Positions 1-10,261 of a DNA stretch of 64,000 nt are shown in pieces. The stretch lies in contig NZ_SNXY01000006.1 of the NCBI RefSeq assembly GCF_004362745.1, forward strand, positions 930,001-994,000, written 5' to 3'. The translations under genes were made by a program, and so were the position numbers. The notes under the pieces were generated by a model, which worked only from the letters and a program-made list of their open reading frames with translations, made no database searches and had not been told where the DNA came from. Source of the stretch: Oharaeibacter diazotrophicus. Lineage in GTDB: Bacteria > Pseudomonadota > Alphaproteobacteria > Rhizobiales > Pleomorphomonadaceae. The stretch's first letter is position 1, and every line of letters begins with the position of its first letter.

Positions 1-121
1 CGGACTGGTCGGTCTCGGGCGCGACGACCCAGACCTCGTCCCCGACCGCGCGCGCGATCGCCTCGAGCGCGACGAGGCCGGGGGCGTGGATGCCGTCGTC
101 GTTGGTGATCAGGATGCGCAT
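1..121 (-). CDS. surE: 5'/3'-nucleotidase SurE, N-terminal fragment cut by the window edge
   Basis: Reading the minus strand from an ATG at 121 gives about 40 residues beginning [16 protein letters not shown], the highly conserved SurE N-terminus; the NDDG Asp pair binds the divalent metal. SurE is a survival-associated nucleoside monophosphate phosphatase. The rest lies beyond position 1. It sits directly downstream of serS, as is usual in alphaproteobacteria (serS-surE, often followed by pcm). The identification rests on this short but very characteristic stretch. Confidence 0.93.
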   Translation of the reverse strand, partial: MRILITNDDGIHAPGLVALEAIARAVGDEVWVVAPETDQS

Positions 122-178
122 CGGGGGAACCTCGGGTCTGGACGGATGTCGTCGGTCGCGGCGGGATCGGCGCGCCGG

Positions 179-1594
<1,416 letters not shown>

Positions 1595-2491
1595 TCAGCG
1601 CTTCGGCGCCGTCCAGTCGGACAGCTTGGTGCTCAGCATCAGCTTGGCGTAGACCGCACCGTCGCAGTCCGTGTAGGCCTGCGACGAACAGCCGGCGGCG
1701 GACAGGTCGTTGTCCTGGTAGCCGACGACGACAGAGACGTTGTCGTTGAACGCATAGGCCAGGTTGACGTCCCACCAGATGTAGGACGCGATCGACGGGT
1801 CGTTCTGGTACCACTCGTAGCCGAGCTCGGCGTTCGCCGTCAGCGCCTCCACCCGCGGCACGGGCACGCCGACGGTGCCGTAGAAGCCGTAGTAGTCGTC
1901 GCCGTCGTCGTTGGTGCGCGGTTCCCAATAGACCTCGCCCGTGACGAAGGCGCCGCTCTCGTGGGTATAGGTCGCGGCAGCGTAGATCTCGGCGAAGTCG
2001 GCGCTGTCGACGTCGTCGTGGGCGTAGTAGCCGGCGCCGAGCGAGGCCTGGAAACGCTCGTCGAAGGTGTAGGTGCCGGTGACGTAGGGCAGCCAGCGGT
2101 CGCTCGAGGGGTCGTCGTACTTGATCCGGCGGGCGAGACTGACGTCCAAAGAGAGGTCGCCGAAGCTCGGCGTCGCGCCGAGCGTGTAGGTCACCGACGC
2201 CCAGGGATCGTCCGTGCCGTAGTCGAGCGTGTAGCCCTCGACGCTGGCGTAGAACAGGTCGTAGCTCGCGGTGATCCGCGTCTCCAGCGAGGGATGGTGG
2301 TCGGACTCGGTGAGCCCGCTGTCCATGTAGTCGCTGTAGAAGGTGGTCTCCACCGTCACGTCGAAACCGGAGCCCTCCTCGGCCTCGGCCTCCGCGGGCT
2401 CGTCCGCGGCCAGGGCCGGAGCGCAAGACCAGATCGGGACGGCGCAAAGTGCGACGATCGCGATTTCGGCGAAACCGGCGGAACGGAGCAT
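1595..2491 (-). CDS. TorF-like outer membrane beta-barrel protein
   Basis: A 298-residue secreted protein. The first 28 residues look like a signal peptide (hydrophobic core, predicted cut after A-L-A before ADEP). The mature part is acidic and rich in Tyr, Thr, Ser and Gly in alternating patterns (for example VETTFYSDYMDSG, ASVEGYTLDYG, YAFNDNVSVVVGYQDND) with paired aromatic residues, as in small beta-barrels. It resembles the TorF family of putative porins, whose transport role is not established. The start at 2491 is preferred over a longer frame opening at 2668 because it places the signal peptide at the N-terminus and has AAGG about 8 bases upstream. It interrupts the usual tatC-serS adjacency. 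Confidence 0.72.
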   Translation of the reverse strand: MLRSAGFAEIAIVALCAVPIWSCAPALAADEPAEAEAEEGSGFDVTVETTFYSDYMDSGLTESDHHPSLETRITASYDLFYASVEGYTLDYGTDDPWASVTYTLGATPSFGDLSLDVSLARRIKYDDPSSDRWLPYVTGTYTFDERFQASLGAGYYAHDDVDSADFAEIYAAATYTHESGAFVTGEVYWEPRTNDDGDDYYGFYGTVGVPVPRVEALTANAELGYEWYQNDPSIASYIWWDVNLAYAFNDNVSVVVGYQDNDLSAAGCSSQAYTDCDGAVYAKLMLSTKLSDWTAPKR

Positions 2492-2781
2492 CGACGGCAC
2501 CTTCGTTGCGACCACCGGGACGCGGGCGGTCGCGATGGCATTTTTCACCGGGCGGGAAGCGGCGGCAAGGGTCCGGTGGCCGTGTCGGGCTCCCGGCACG
2601 CGCCGTCGTGGCCGGAAACGAAGCCCGGCGACGAAGGGGCGACCCCGACCGTCGGCGAGAGCGAACACCCTCCCGCCGGCCGGACCCTAGCGGCCGGAGT
2701 CTCATCGGATGTGACGATGCGGTGCGACGTCGACCCGTCGCCAAAGATCGATACGGATGCGCGCCGGAACGCGCGCGTCCG

Positions 2782-3594
2782 TCAGCTCTCCGCCGCCTCG
2801 CTCTCTTCGGCCGCCTTGGCGGCCGCGTCGCGGCGGTTCATGATCCTGACGGCGATGATCGAGGCCTCGTAGAGCAGCAGGGTCGGGATCGCGAGCAGGA
2901 TCTGGGACATCGGGTCGGGCGGGGTCAGCACCGCCGCCGCCACGAAGGCGAGCACGATGGCGTAGCGCCGCTTCTCCTTCAGCGTCTGCTCGGTGATCAC
3001 GCCGACGCGCGCGAGCAGCGTCAGGACCACCGGCAGCTGGAAGGTGATGCCGAAGGCGAAGATCATCGTCATGATCAGGCCGAGATACTCGGACACCCGC
3101 GGCAGCAACGAGATCGCCGCTTGCCCGTCGCCGCCGGCCTGCTGCATGCCGAGGAAGAACTTCATCATCACCGGCATGACGAAGAAGTAGACCAGCATCG
3201 CGCCCATGACGAACAGGATCGGCGTCGCCACCAGGAACGGCAGGAAGGCCTGCCGCTCGTGGCGATAGAGGCCGGGCGCGACGAACATGTAGATCTGCGT
3301 CGCGATCACCGGGAAGGCGATGAAGAAGGCGCCGAACAGCGCCAGCTTGATCTGGGTGAAGAAGTATTCTTGCGGCGCAGTGTAGATCAGCTCGACGTGC
3401 TGGTCGACACCGGCGGCCCGCTCGAACGGCCAGACCAGGATGTTGAAGATGTCCCGCGCGAAGTAGAAGCACAGGAGGAAGCAGATCAGCAGCGCGATCA
3501 GCGACTTGATCAGCCGCGTCCTGAGCTCGCGGATGTGCTCGATGAGCGGAGCCTTGGAGGCTTCGATCTCGTCCTCGTCCCGCTTGGTCGTCAC
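2782..3594 (-). CDS. tatC: Twin-arginine translocase subunit TatC
   Basis: Polytopic inner membrane core of the Tat pathway, which exports folded proteins; TatC binds the twin-arginine signal peptide. The 270-residue product has the expected six membrane segments and the conserved N-terminal IEHIRELRTRL motif, whose Glu is part of the signal-peptide site. The charged tail after about residue 250 (NRRDAAAKAAEESEAAES) is cytoplasmic. Its ATG overlaps the tatB stop by 4 bases (ATGA), so it is translationally coupled at the end of the tatABC operon. Length and hydrophobic pattern are typical. Confidence 0.97.
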   Translation of the reverse strand: MTTKRDEDEIEASKAPLIEHIRELRTRLIKSLIALLICFLLCFYFARDIFNILVWPFERAAGVDQHVELIYTAPQEYFFTQIKLALFGAFFIAFPVIATQIYMFVAPGLYRHERQAFLPFLVATPILFVMGAMLVYFFVMPVMMKFFLGMQQAGGDGQAAISLLPRVSEYLGLIMTMIFAFGITFQLPVVLTLLARVGVITEQTLKEKRRYAIVLAFVAAAVLTPPDPMSQILLAIPTLLLYEASIIAVRIMNRRDAAAKAAEESEAAES

Positions 3595-4142
3595 CGGGCG
3601 CTTCCTTCGGAGGGCGTGCCGCCGGGGGCGGCGGGGGCGGGCACGGGCTCGGCCGACACCGGCGCGGCGGCGACCACGGGAGCCGGTGCCGGTTCGGACG
3701 GGACGACGGCCGGTTCGGACGGGGCGATCGCGGACGGCTCGGGCGCCGCCGTCTCGCCGGCCGTGCCGGTCTTCACCGGCTCGTTCGGCACCGCGACGGC
3801 GCCGACCGGCGGCCGCGGGTCGGAGGCCGGCGGCGGCGACGTCAGGCTCCGGCGGATCTCGTCGCCGGCGTTGCGCAGCGGGTCGAGCGCGCGCTTGACG
3901 TCGGTCAGCGGGTTGGCGTCCTTGACGCTCTGGATCTGCTTGCGCGTCTCCTCGAGGTCGACCTCGCGTTCCGCCTCGCGCAGCGCGGCGTTGAACTGCG
4001 ACTGGAAGTCCCCGGCCATGCGCCGCACGCGGCCCACGGTCTGCCCGACCGTCCTCAGGAGCTTCGGGAGATCCTTGGACGGAAACACCACGATCGCAAC
4101 GACGGCGATCACCAGGATCTCGCTCCAGCCGATTTCAAGCAT
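3591..4142 (-). CDS. tatB: Twin-arginine translocase subunit TatB
   Basis: Single-span Tat component that works with TatC in signal-peptide recognition. The N-terminal helix (MLEIGWSEILVIAVVAIVVF) is followed by the hinge PSKDLPKLLR and an amphipathic helix VGRVRRMAGDFQSQFN. The C-terminal half, from about residue 95, is a Pro/Ala/Glu-rich low-complexity tail, longer than in enterobacteria but common in alphaproteobacteria; total length 183. It lies between tatA (78 bases upstream) and tatC (4-base overlap). Confidence 0.95.
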   Translation of the reverse strand: MLEIGWSEILVIAVVAIVVFPSKDLPKLLRTVGQTVGRVRRMAGDFQSQFNAALREAEREVDLEETRKQIQSVKDANPLTDVKRALDPLRNAGDEIRRSLTSPPPASDPRPPVGAVAVPNEPVKTGTAGETAAPEPSAIAPSEPAVVPSEPAPAPVVAAAPVSAEPVPAPAAPGGTPSEGSAR

Positions 4143-4220
4143 GTCGACTCGCCCGGCGGCTTCCGTGCCGGCGCCCCGGGGGCGTCGCGCGTGCCGCGTT
4201 CGTCACAGGGATCCGAAGGC

Positions 4221-4445
4221 TCAGACCTTGCGGATGTCTTCGGACTTGGCGACGGGCGCGTCGGCCTTCTGCTCGATCGACTTGAAGTCGGCGGCAGTAT
4301 CGGTCGGCTCGTCCTGCATGCCCTTCTTGAAGCTCTTGATGCCCTTGGCGAAATCACCCATCAGCTCGGGGATCTTGCCGCGGCCGAACAGGAGGAGGAC
4401 CACCACCAGGACGATCAGCCAGTGCCAGATGCTCAGCGAACCCAT
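4221..4445 (-). CDS. tatA: Twin-arginine translocase subunit TatA
   Basis: Pore-forming Tat subunit of 74 residues. It has one N-terminal membrane helix ([15 protein letters not shown]), the [20 protein letters not shown] hinge and amphipathic helix that defines TatA/E, and a short acidic-polar tail. The reading frame extends upstream to 4574, but the extension is Arg/Cys-rich and unlike the family. The ATG at 4445 gives the canonical MGSLSIWHW start with a GGGAG 8 bases before it. First gene of tatA-tatB-tatC; in related genomes it normally follows scpB directly, but here an ABC ATPase gene lies between. Confidence 0.96.
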   Translation of the reverse strand: MGSLSIWHWLIVLVVVLLLFGRGKIPELMGDFAKGIKSFKKGMQDEPTDTAADFKSIEQKADAPVAKSEDIRKV

Positions 4446-4673
4446 AAACCCAACTCCCACACGGGATCCTTCGATCGGCCGGCACTCTTGCACACTCGAT
4501 TTCGTGCCGCAACAAACCCCGGCCGGCCCTCCCCGCCCATTACGACGGCAACGCGGCGTTTTCATGGGCGCCACTTGCCGCGGCGTGATCCGGAAGGCGC
4601 GTCCGTCGAACGGCCGCGGCGAAGTCGCCGGCCCGGCTGCCCACGCTTTGGGCAGGACGACCGCGCCGGCGCC

Positions 4674-5780
4674 TCAGCGCGGGAACACCAGCACGTCGCG
4701 CCGGTCGACGTCGACCGCGACGTCGGTGCCCGGCGGAAAGGCCGAGGCGTCGCGGACGCGGGCGCGCAACAGCGCGTCGAGGCCGTCGACCGCGATCTCG
4801 GCGAGCCAGACCTCGCCGAGGAAGCGGCTGCGCACCACGCGGCCGGCGACGCCGCCCGATCCGGGCGCGGCGAGCAGGATGCCGGAATGGCGGATGCACA
4901 CCACCATGGCCGCACCGTCCGACGCCGCGCCGGCGTCGAAGGCGCCGAACGGCGTCTCGACCCGCCCCCCCGTGGCGGTGCCGTCGAACTCGTTGAGTTC
5001 GGAAAAGAACCGGGCGGCGGTGAGGTCGACCGGGCTGCCGTAGAGTTCGGCCGGGCTGCCGAACTGCACGAGGCTGCCCTTGCGCATCAGCGCGACCCGG
5101 TCGGCCATCCGCATCGCCTCCTCCGGGTCGTGGGTGACGACGACGGCGGTCGCGCGCGTCTCGCGCAGCACGGCCATGGTCTCGTCGCGCACGCTGTCGC
5201 GCAGGCGCTTGTCGAGGCCGGAGAAGGGCTCGTCCATCAGCAGCACCGCCGGCCGCGGCACGATCGCGCGCGCCAGCGCCACGCGCTGCTGCTCGCCGCC
5301 GGAGAGGGCGTGCGGATAATCCTCTGCGTAGTCCTCGAGGCCGACCCGGCCGAGCGCGGCCCGGGCGGCGCGCTCGGCGGCCGGACCGTCGAGCGAGGTC
5401 AGGCCGAACATCACGTTGGCCAGGATCGACATGTGCGGGAACAGCGCATAGTCCTGGAACATCAGCCCGACGCCGCGGCGCTCCGGCGGCACGAAGCGCG
5501 CGGGACCGGCGACCTCGAGGTCGCCGATCACGATGCGCCCGGAGGTCGGCCGCTCGAGTCCGGCGACGAGGCGCAACAGGGTCGACTTGCCGCAACCGGA
5601 ATGTCCGAGCAGGCAGACGATCTCCCCGGGCCGGGCCTCCAGCGTCACGCCGCGCAGCGAGGCGACACCGTCGTAGTCGTGCAAGACGGACTCGATCGAG
5701 AGCCGGGCGGCGATGGTGGCGGCGGCGGTGCCGCGCCGGCCCCAGCGCGGCCGCTCGGCCGTGGTGCCGACCGTGCTCAC
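4674..5780 (-). CDS. Iron/putrescine-type ABC transporter ATP-binding protein (FbpC/PotA-like), orphan
   Basis: A 368-residue ABC ATPase of the class that energises ferric iron, polyamine or sulfate importers. It has Walker A GHSGCGKST, Q-loop FQDYALFPH, signature LSGGEQQRVALARAI, Walker B VLLMDEPFSGLD and H-loop VVTHD, then a C-terminal TOBE-like regulatory domain (about residues 250-368). The PPERRGVGLMFQDYALFPHMS stretch is most like FbpC. No permease or binding-protein gene is next to it; the neighbours are scpB and tatA, so the substrate is unknown and partners must be elsewhere. The GTG at 5780 is the likeliest start; the frame is open to 5906 but that part is Arg-rich and unlike the family. 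Confidence 0.85.
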   Translation of the reverse strand: MSTVGTTAERPRWGRRGTAAATIAARLSIESVLHDYDGVASLRGVTLEARPGEIVCLLGHSGCGKSTLLRLVAGLERPTSGRIVIGDLEVAGPARFVPPERRGVGLMFQDYALFPHMSILANVMFGLTSLDGPAAERAARAALGRVGLEDYAEDYPHALSGGEQQRVALARAIVPRPAVLLMDEPFSGLDKRLRDSVRDETMAVLRETRATAVVVTHDPEEAMRMADRVALMRKGSLVQFGSPAELYGSPVDLTAARFFSELNEFDGTATGGRVETPFGAFDAGAASDGAAMVVCIRHSGILLAAPGSGGVAGRVVRSRFLGEVWLAEIAVDGLDALLRARVRDASAFPPGTDVAVDVDRRDVLVFPR

Positions 5781-5930
5781 GGCATCCGCCGCACGGCGGC
5801 GGTCCCGACGGGGTTGCGATGCGGGCGAGGTCCGAAACCCGACAAACCGGCCATCCTTCCTGTGTCGCGTGGGCGGCGATCTACCCGTCCGCGGGGGTCG
5901 AAGCAAGCGGCGGGCCGCCGCGGCGGAGCG

Positions 5931-6641
5931 TCAGCCCTCCTCGCCGTCGTTCCTCGCATAGTCGAGAAGGTCGGGCGCGTCGAGCGGATCCTCGTCGTCC
6001 GAGAGCTCGTCGGCCGACCGCGGCACCGGAACCGAGAATCCCGGCGGAATCGTGCCCTCGAGCAGCCCGGCCCCACGCAGTTCCTCGAGCCCGGGCAGGT
6101 CGCCGACGCTCTCCAGCCCGAAATGCACCAGGAAGGCTTCCGTGGTGCCCCAGGTGATCGGCCGGCCGGGCGTGCGTCGGCGGCCGCGCATCCTCACCCA
6201 GCCGGTCTCGAGCAGCACGTCGAGCGTGCCCTTGGCGGTGGCGACGCCGCGGATCTCCTCGATCTCGGCGCGGGTGACCGGCTGGTGGTAGGCGACGATC
6301 GCCAGCGTCTCGAGGGCCGCGCGCGACAGCTTGCGCTGCTCGACCGCCTCCTCGCGCAGGAGATGGCCGAGATCCGGCGCGGTGCGGAACATCCACAGCC
6401 CGGCGACGCGGACGAGGTTGACGCCGCGGCCGGCGTAGAGGCTCTCGAGGTCGGCGAGCAGCGCGCGCACCGGCGTCCCCTTCGGCAGGCGGGCGGCGAG
6501 GTCGGCCTCCGACAGCGGCATCGGCGCGGCGAACAGCATCGCCTCGACGACGCGCAGGCCCGCCATCCGCGCCTCGACGGCGGCCGGATCCTCTTCCGGC
6601 GGCAGGCCCGGCAGTTCCGGCTCGTCGGCGGGCGCGGTCAC
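5931..6641 (-). CDS. scpB: Segregation and condensation protein B
   Basis: Partner of ScpA in the SMC-ScpAB condensin complex that compacts and separates chromosomes. The 236-residue product contains two winged-helix segments (about residues 25-180) with the conserved VVEAMLFAAPMPLSEADLA opening, ALETLAIVAYHQPVTRAEIE and GRPITWGTTEAFLVHFGL, followed by an acidic tail. Its ATG overlaps the scpA stop by 4 bases (ATGA), indicating coupled synthesis of the complex subunits. Confidence 0.96.
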   Translation of the reverse strand: MTAPADEPELPGLPPEEDPAAVEARMAGLRVVEAMLFAAPMPLSEADLAARLPKGTPVRALLADLESLYAGRGVNLVRVAGLWMFRTAPDLGHLLREEAVEQRKLSRAALETLAIVAYHQPVTRAEIEEIRGVATAKGTLDVLLETGWVRMRGRRRTPGRPITWGTTEAFLVHFGLESVGDLPGLEELRGAGLLEGTIPPGFSVPVPRSADELSDDEDPLDAPDLLDYARNDGEEG

Positions 6642-7507
6642 GACGCGCCCTCCCCGGCCGGCGGTTCGCCGGACCCGCGCTCGTCCGGCCGTGCGGTCCG
6701 GATGAACAGCGGCGAGAAGGCGCCGGACTGGCGGATCTCGAGCTTGCCCTCGCGGACCAGTTCGAGGCTCGCCGAGAAGGCCGAGGCGCGCACCGTCGGG
6801 CGCAGTTCGGCGGTCGGCATGTACGGGGCGAGGAAAGTCTCGATCGGCATCCAGTCGGCGAGCCGGCCGACCAGCCGCTCCAGGATCTCGCGGGCATCGG
6901 CCAGCGCCCAGACCGCGCGGCGGCGGACGTGGACGCGGCCGACGATCTGGCGTTGGCGCTGCGTGGCATAGGCCTCGAGCAGGTCGTAGAGCCCGGCCTG
7001 CCAGACGTTGACGCGGTCGACCGCCACCGGCTCCGGCGCGCCGCGGGGAAAGACGTCGCGGCCGAGGCGGTCGCGGCCGACCAGACGGGCGGCGGCCTCG
7101 CGCATCGCCTCCAGCCTGCGCAGGCGGAAGGCGAGCGCCTCGGCGAGCTCCTCGGCACTCGGCTCGTCGCCGCCGTCGTCGGTGGCCGGCAGCAGGAGCC
7201 GCGATTTCAGGTAGGCGAGCCAGGCCGCCATCACGAGGTAGTCGGCGGCGAGTTCGAGGCGCAGCTGCCGGGCCTCTTCGACGAAGGCGATGTACTGCTC
7301 GGCGAGCGCCAGGATCGAAATCTTCGAGAGGTCGACCTTCTGATTGCGGGCGAGCGTCAGCAGGAGGTCGAGCGGACCCTCGAAGCCGTCGACGTCGACC
7401 ACCAGCGACGGTTCGGCCGCGGACGCCGCTTCGCTGCGCGGCGGCGCCGACCAGTCGTCGGCGTCCGCCCGGGCGGTCGGCGTCTCGGTGGTCTCGGCGT
7501 CCGCCAC
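6638..7507 (-). CDS. scpA: Segregation and condensation protein A (kleisin)
   Basis: Kleisin subunit bridging the SMC ATPase heads. The 289-residue product has the signature DGFEGPLDLLLTLARNQKVD near residues 40-60, ISILALAEQYIAFV, and a C-terminal winged-helix region (SFSASLELVREGKLEIRQSG-like). The first 35 residues are acidic, low-complexity and variable in the family. Located between nagZ (upstream) and scpB. Confidence 0.95.
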   Translation of the reverse strand: MADAETTETPTARADADDWSAPPRSEAASAAEPSLVVDVDGFEGPLDLLLTLARNQKVDLSKISILALAEQYIAFVEEARQLRLELAADYLVMAAWLAYLKSRLLLPATDDGGDEPSAEELAEALAFRLRRLEAMREAAARLVGRDRLGRDVFPRGAPEPVAVDRVNVWQAGLYDLLEAYATQRQRQIVGRVHVRRRAVWALADAREILERLVGRLADWMPIETFLAPYMPTAELRPTVRASAFSASLELVREGKLEIRQSGAFSPLFIRTARPDERGSGEPPAGEGAS

Positions 7508-7560
7508 GCGGGTGGCCCTCCGATCGGTCGATGTCGTGCCCGCGCCGACGAGGCGCGGGT

Positions 7561-8580
7561 TCAGATGCCGGCCGCCGCGTCGTGGGCGGCGAGCGCCGCC
7601 GTCATGCGGGCGGCGATCGCGTCGAGGTCGGCGTCGTCGGGCGTACCGATGCGGGCGAGCGCCGCCTCGGCCCGCGCAGCCGACCGACCGGCGAGCACCG
7701 GCGCCGCGGCGGCGACCGCTTCCATTTCGGCGATGTCGCCGTTGCAGTGCAAGGCCACGTCGCAGCCGGCGGCGAGCGCCCGGCGGGCCCGCTCGCCGAG
7801 ATCGCCCTCGAGCGCATTCATCGAGAGATCGTCGGAGAACAGGAGGCCGTCGAAGCCGATCAGGCCGCGGATCACCTCGCCGATCACCACCGGCGACTGG
7901 GTCGCCGGCCGGGCCGGATCGATGGCGGTGTAGACGAGATGTGCCGTCATCGCCGCCGGCAGGTCGGACAGCGCGACGAAGGGGGCGAAGTCGAGGGCGA
8001 GCAGGTCGCCGGCCGGGGCGTGGACGACGGGCAGTTCATGGTGGCTGTCGACGCGGGCGCGGCCGTGGCCGGGCAGGTGCTTGATCACCGGCAGCACGCC
8101 GCCGGCGAGAAGGCCGTCGGCGACGGCCCGGCCGCAGGCGGCGACGCGGGCGGGATCGCCGCCGAAGGAGCGGTCGCCGATCGCCGGGGTGGTGCCGGGC
8201 GAGGCGAGGTCGAGGCAGGGGGCGCAGTCGACGTCGATGCCGACGGCGGCGAGGTCGCCGGCCATCAGCCGCGCGACGTCGCGCACCAGCGCGGGGTCGG
8301 CGACGAGGTCGGCGGCGGCCGCGAGACGCGCGGCGGAGGGATACCGGCGCCAGTGCGGCGCGCCCATGCGCTGGACCCGGCCGCCCTCCTGATCGATCAG
8401 CACCGGCGCCCGCCGGCCGAGCACGTCGCGGACCTCGGCGACGAGACGGGTCAGCTGCTCGGGATCCTCGATGTTGCGGCGGAACAGGATCAGGCCCCAC
8501 GGATCGGCGGCGCGCAGGAAGTCGCGTTCGGCGGCGGTCGGGACCGCACCGGAGAGACCTGTGACGAAGGCGCGGGGCAT
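7561..8580 (-). CDS. nagZ: Beta-N-acetylhexosaminidase NagZ (glycoside hydrolase family 3)
   Basis: Cytoplasmic enzyme of peptidoglycan recycling that removes N-acetylglucosamine from anhydro-muropeptides. The 339-residue protein shows the GH3 pattern: LIDQEGGRVQRM, the catalytic-loop motif KHLPGHGRARVDSHHELP, and FDGLLFSDDLSMNAL carrying the nucleophile Asp. No signal peptide, in line with cytoplasmic action. Next to the SPOR-domain gene and scpA, the standard alphaproteobacterial neighbourhood; all three relate to cell wall turnover, division or chromosome partition. Confidence 0.95.
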   Translation of the reverse strand: MPRAFVTGLSGAVPTAAERDFLRAADPWGLILFRRNIEDPEQLTRLVAEVRDVLGRRAPVLIDQEGGRVQRMGAPHWRRYPSAARLAAAADLVADPALVRDVARLMAGDLAAVGIDVDCAPCLDLASPGTTPAIGDRSFGGDPARVAACGRAVADGLLAGGVLPVIKHLPGHGRARVDSHHELPVVHAPAGDLLALDFAPFVALSDLPAAMTAHLVYTAIDPARPATQSPVVIGEVIRGLIGFDGLLFSDDLSMNALEGDLGERARRALAAGCDVALHCNGDIAEMEAVAAAAPVLAGRSAARAEAALARIGTPDDADLDAIAARMTAALAAHDAAAGI

Positions 8581-8616
8581 GGACGGGCTTCCGTAGGCAC
8601 GGGGCTTCGAAACGGC

Positions 8617-8653
8617 GGCGGCCCGGATCCGGTTCGTCCGGGTCCGGGCCGCC
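8617..8653 (-). terminator. Hairpin terminator after the SPOR-domain gene
   Basis: A 16-bp stem with a single G-T type mismatch (8617-8632 against 8638-8653) and a 5-base loop, 21 bases past the stop of the SPOR gene on the minus strand. On that strand the stem is followed within a few bases by TTT. It probably separates the SPOR gene from nagZ. Confidence 0.6.
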
Positions 8654-8674
8654 TGGATCAGGTGGACCCTGCGA

Positions 8675-10180
8675 TCACTTGCGGGCGATCAGGCAGTCGA
8701 TGCCGGCGGACTTCAGCGACTGGCACAGCGCCACCGCCTGCTCCTTGCTCGGCTGCGGCACGCGCACCCGGTAGTAGACGCCCTTGGCGCCGAGGTCGGC
8801 GCGCTGGACGTCGGCCGAGAGGCCGCCGAGCACGCCCGGGTTCTTGCGCCGCATTGCCTCGAAGGCGGCGAGCGCCGCCGCCTCGCTGCGCTGCGACGAC
8901 ACCTGGACGTAGGCGCCGCCGGCGGGCGCCGGGGTGGAGGCGGTAGGTGCGGCGGCGACGGGGGCCGCCGCCGGATCCACCGCGGCGACCTGCGTCGGCG
9001 CGACCGCCCGGCTGGCGGGCGCCGGCGCGGCGGCGGTGGCGGCGAGGTCGAGCGGGCCGTCGTGGGCGACCGGCGCCGGTGCGGGCTTGGCCGGCCGCGG
9101 CTTCGGCGCCTCGGGCGGGGGCGGCAGCACGGCCTCGACGGAGGTCGGCGGTTCGGCGGTCGGCGCGACCGTTACCGGCGCCACCGTCACGGGCGCGACG
9201 GCGACGGCGGGCGGCGGGACGATCGCGGGCTCGGAGGTCTGCTCGGACGCATCGAGCGGCGGCAGGCCGGCGGCCGAGCCCTCGTCCTCGCCGGTCGGGG
9301 CGGCGGACGCGGTGTCCTCGGCCGGGACGATGGTGCCGGGCAGCGGCGCGGTACCGCCGGCGAGCGCGGCGATGCCGTCGGACGACGGGGCGGCCGGCGC
9401 GGCGACGGCGGTCGGGCGCTCCGGGGTCTCGATGATGTCGCCGTTCGGCTTGACCAGCACGGTGCGTACGCGCCGCGGCCCGGTCTCGGCCGGCGACAGC
9501 GCGTCGGGGGCGTCCGCGGCGATCTCCTTGCCGTCCGGCAGAATCACGCGCGAGACCTGCGGATTGACGCCGGGCAGGTTCGGCACGCTCTCCTCGCGGG
9601 TGACGAGGCGCTCGTTGCCCTTGGCGGGCACGCCCTGCACCTGGTCGAACACCGCCTCGCCCTCGATCGGCTCGTCGATGGCGTCGCCCTTTTCGGGCAC
9701 GATCTTGTAGGGACCTTCGGGCGCGCGGACCAGCTGCGGCTCGCCGAAGCCGGAGACGCCGCCGCTCGTGAGATAATAGGCGCCGACACCGCCGGCGATC
9801 AGCGCCACCGCGGCGACGGCCCCGAGCAGCAGCCAGGGCCGGCGCGGACGCTCGGCGACCTCCTCCTCGACGGCGACGTGCGGGGGCAGCACGCCCTCCT
9901 CGACCTGGAGCGGCTCCGATTCGTCGTAGCCGAAGTCACCCGGCAGGGGCGCGAGGGCGGAATCGTCCCAGGGGTCGTAGGCGCCCGGGCGAGGACCGTC
10001 CGAAGGCACCGCCGCCAGCGCCGCCTGGGCCTGACCGGAGCGGGTCTCGAGATCCCGTTCGACGAGCCGGGCGAGTTCCGCCATCGGATCGTCGCCGTTG
10101 ACCCACTCGTCGATAGGCGTTTCCGGCAGGGCGTCGAATTCGGGTTCCTGGACGCGCTGGACGCGGCGACTGTTGAACAT
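8675..10180 (-). CDS. SPOR domain-containing membrane protein
   Basis: A 501-residue bitopic inner-membrane protein. Residues 1-114 are cytoplasmic and acidic, about 115-137 form a membrane helix (WLLLGAVAAVALIAGGVGAYY), about 138-420 a periplasmic Pro/Ala/Val-rich linker, and the last 80 residues a SPOR domain (YVQVSSQRSEAAALAAFEAM through YRVRVPQPSKEQAVALCQSL). SPOR domains bind denuded glycan strands of septal peptidoglycan, so it is probably a division or septum-associated factor. It keeps its conserved place between argS and nagZ. The exact function of this family member is not known. Confidence 0.9.
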   Translation of the reverse strand: MFNSRRVQRVQEPEFDALPETPIDEWVNGDDPMAELARLVERDLETRSGQAQAALAAVPSDGPRPGAYDPWDDSALAPLPGDFGYDESEPLQVEEGVLPPHVAVEEEVAERPRRPWLLLGAVAAVALIAGGVGAYYLTSGGVSGFGEPQLVRAPEGPYKIVPEKGDAIDEPIEGEAVFDQVQGVPAKGNERLVTREESVPNLPGVNPQVSRVILPDGKEIAADAPDALSPAETGPRRVRTVLVKPNGDIIETPERPTAVAAPAAPSSDGIAALAGGTAPLPGTIVPAEDTASAAPTGEDEGSAAGLPPLDASEQTSEPAIVPPPAVAVAPVTVAPVTVAPTAEPPTSVEAVLPPPPEAPKPRPAKPAPAPVAHDGPLDLAATAAAPAPASRAVAPTQVAAVDPAAAPVAAAPTASTPAPAGGAYVQVSSQRSEAAALAAFEAMRRKNPGVLGGLSADVQRADLGAKGVYYRVRVPQPSKEQAVALCQSLKSAGIDCLIARK

Positions 10181-10261
10181 CGGTCAGTCTCTCTCGGCCA
10201 CCGTTCACCGCCTGACCGAACGATCGCCGCCCCCGCCTGCCGAGGACGATCGATCGTCAGT

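Noticed and set aside
2449-6971. Long plus-strand open frames across the tat-scp region
   Set aside because: They run antisense to well supported tat, ABC and scp genes and have no recognisable domains or ribosome sites.
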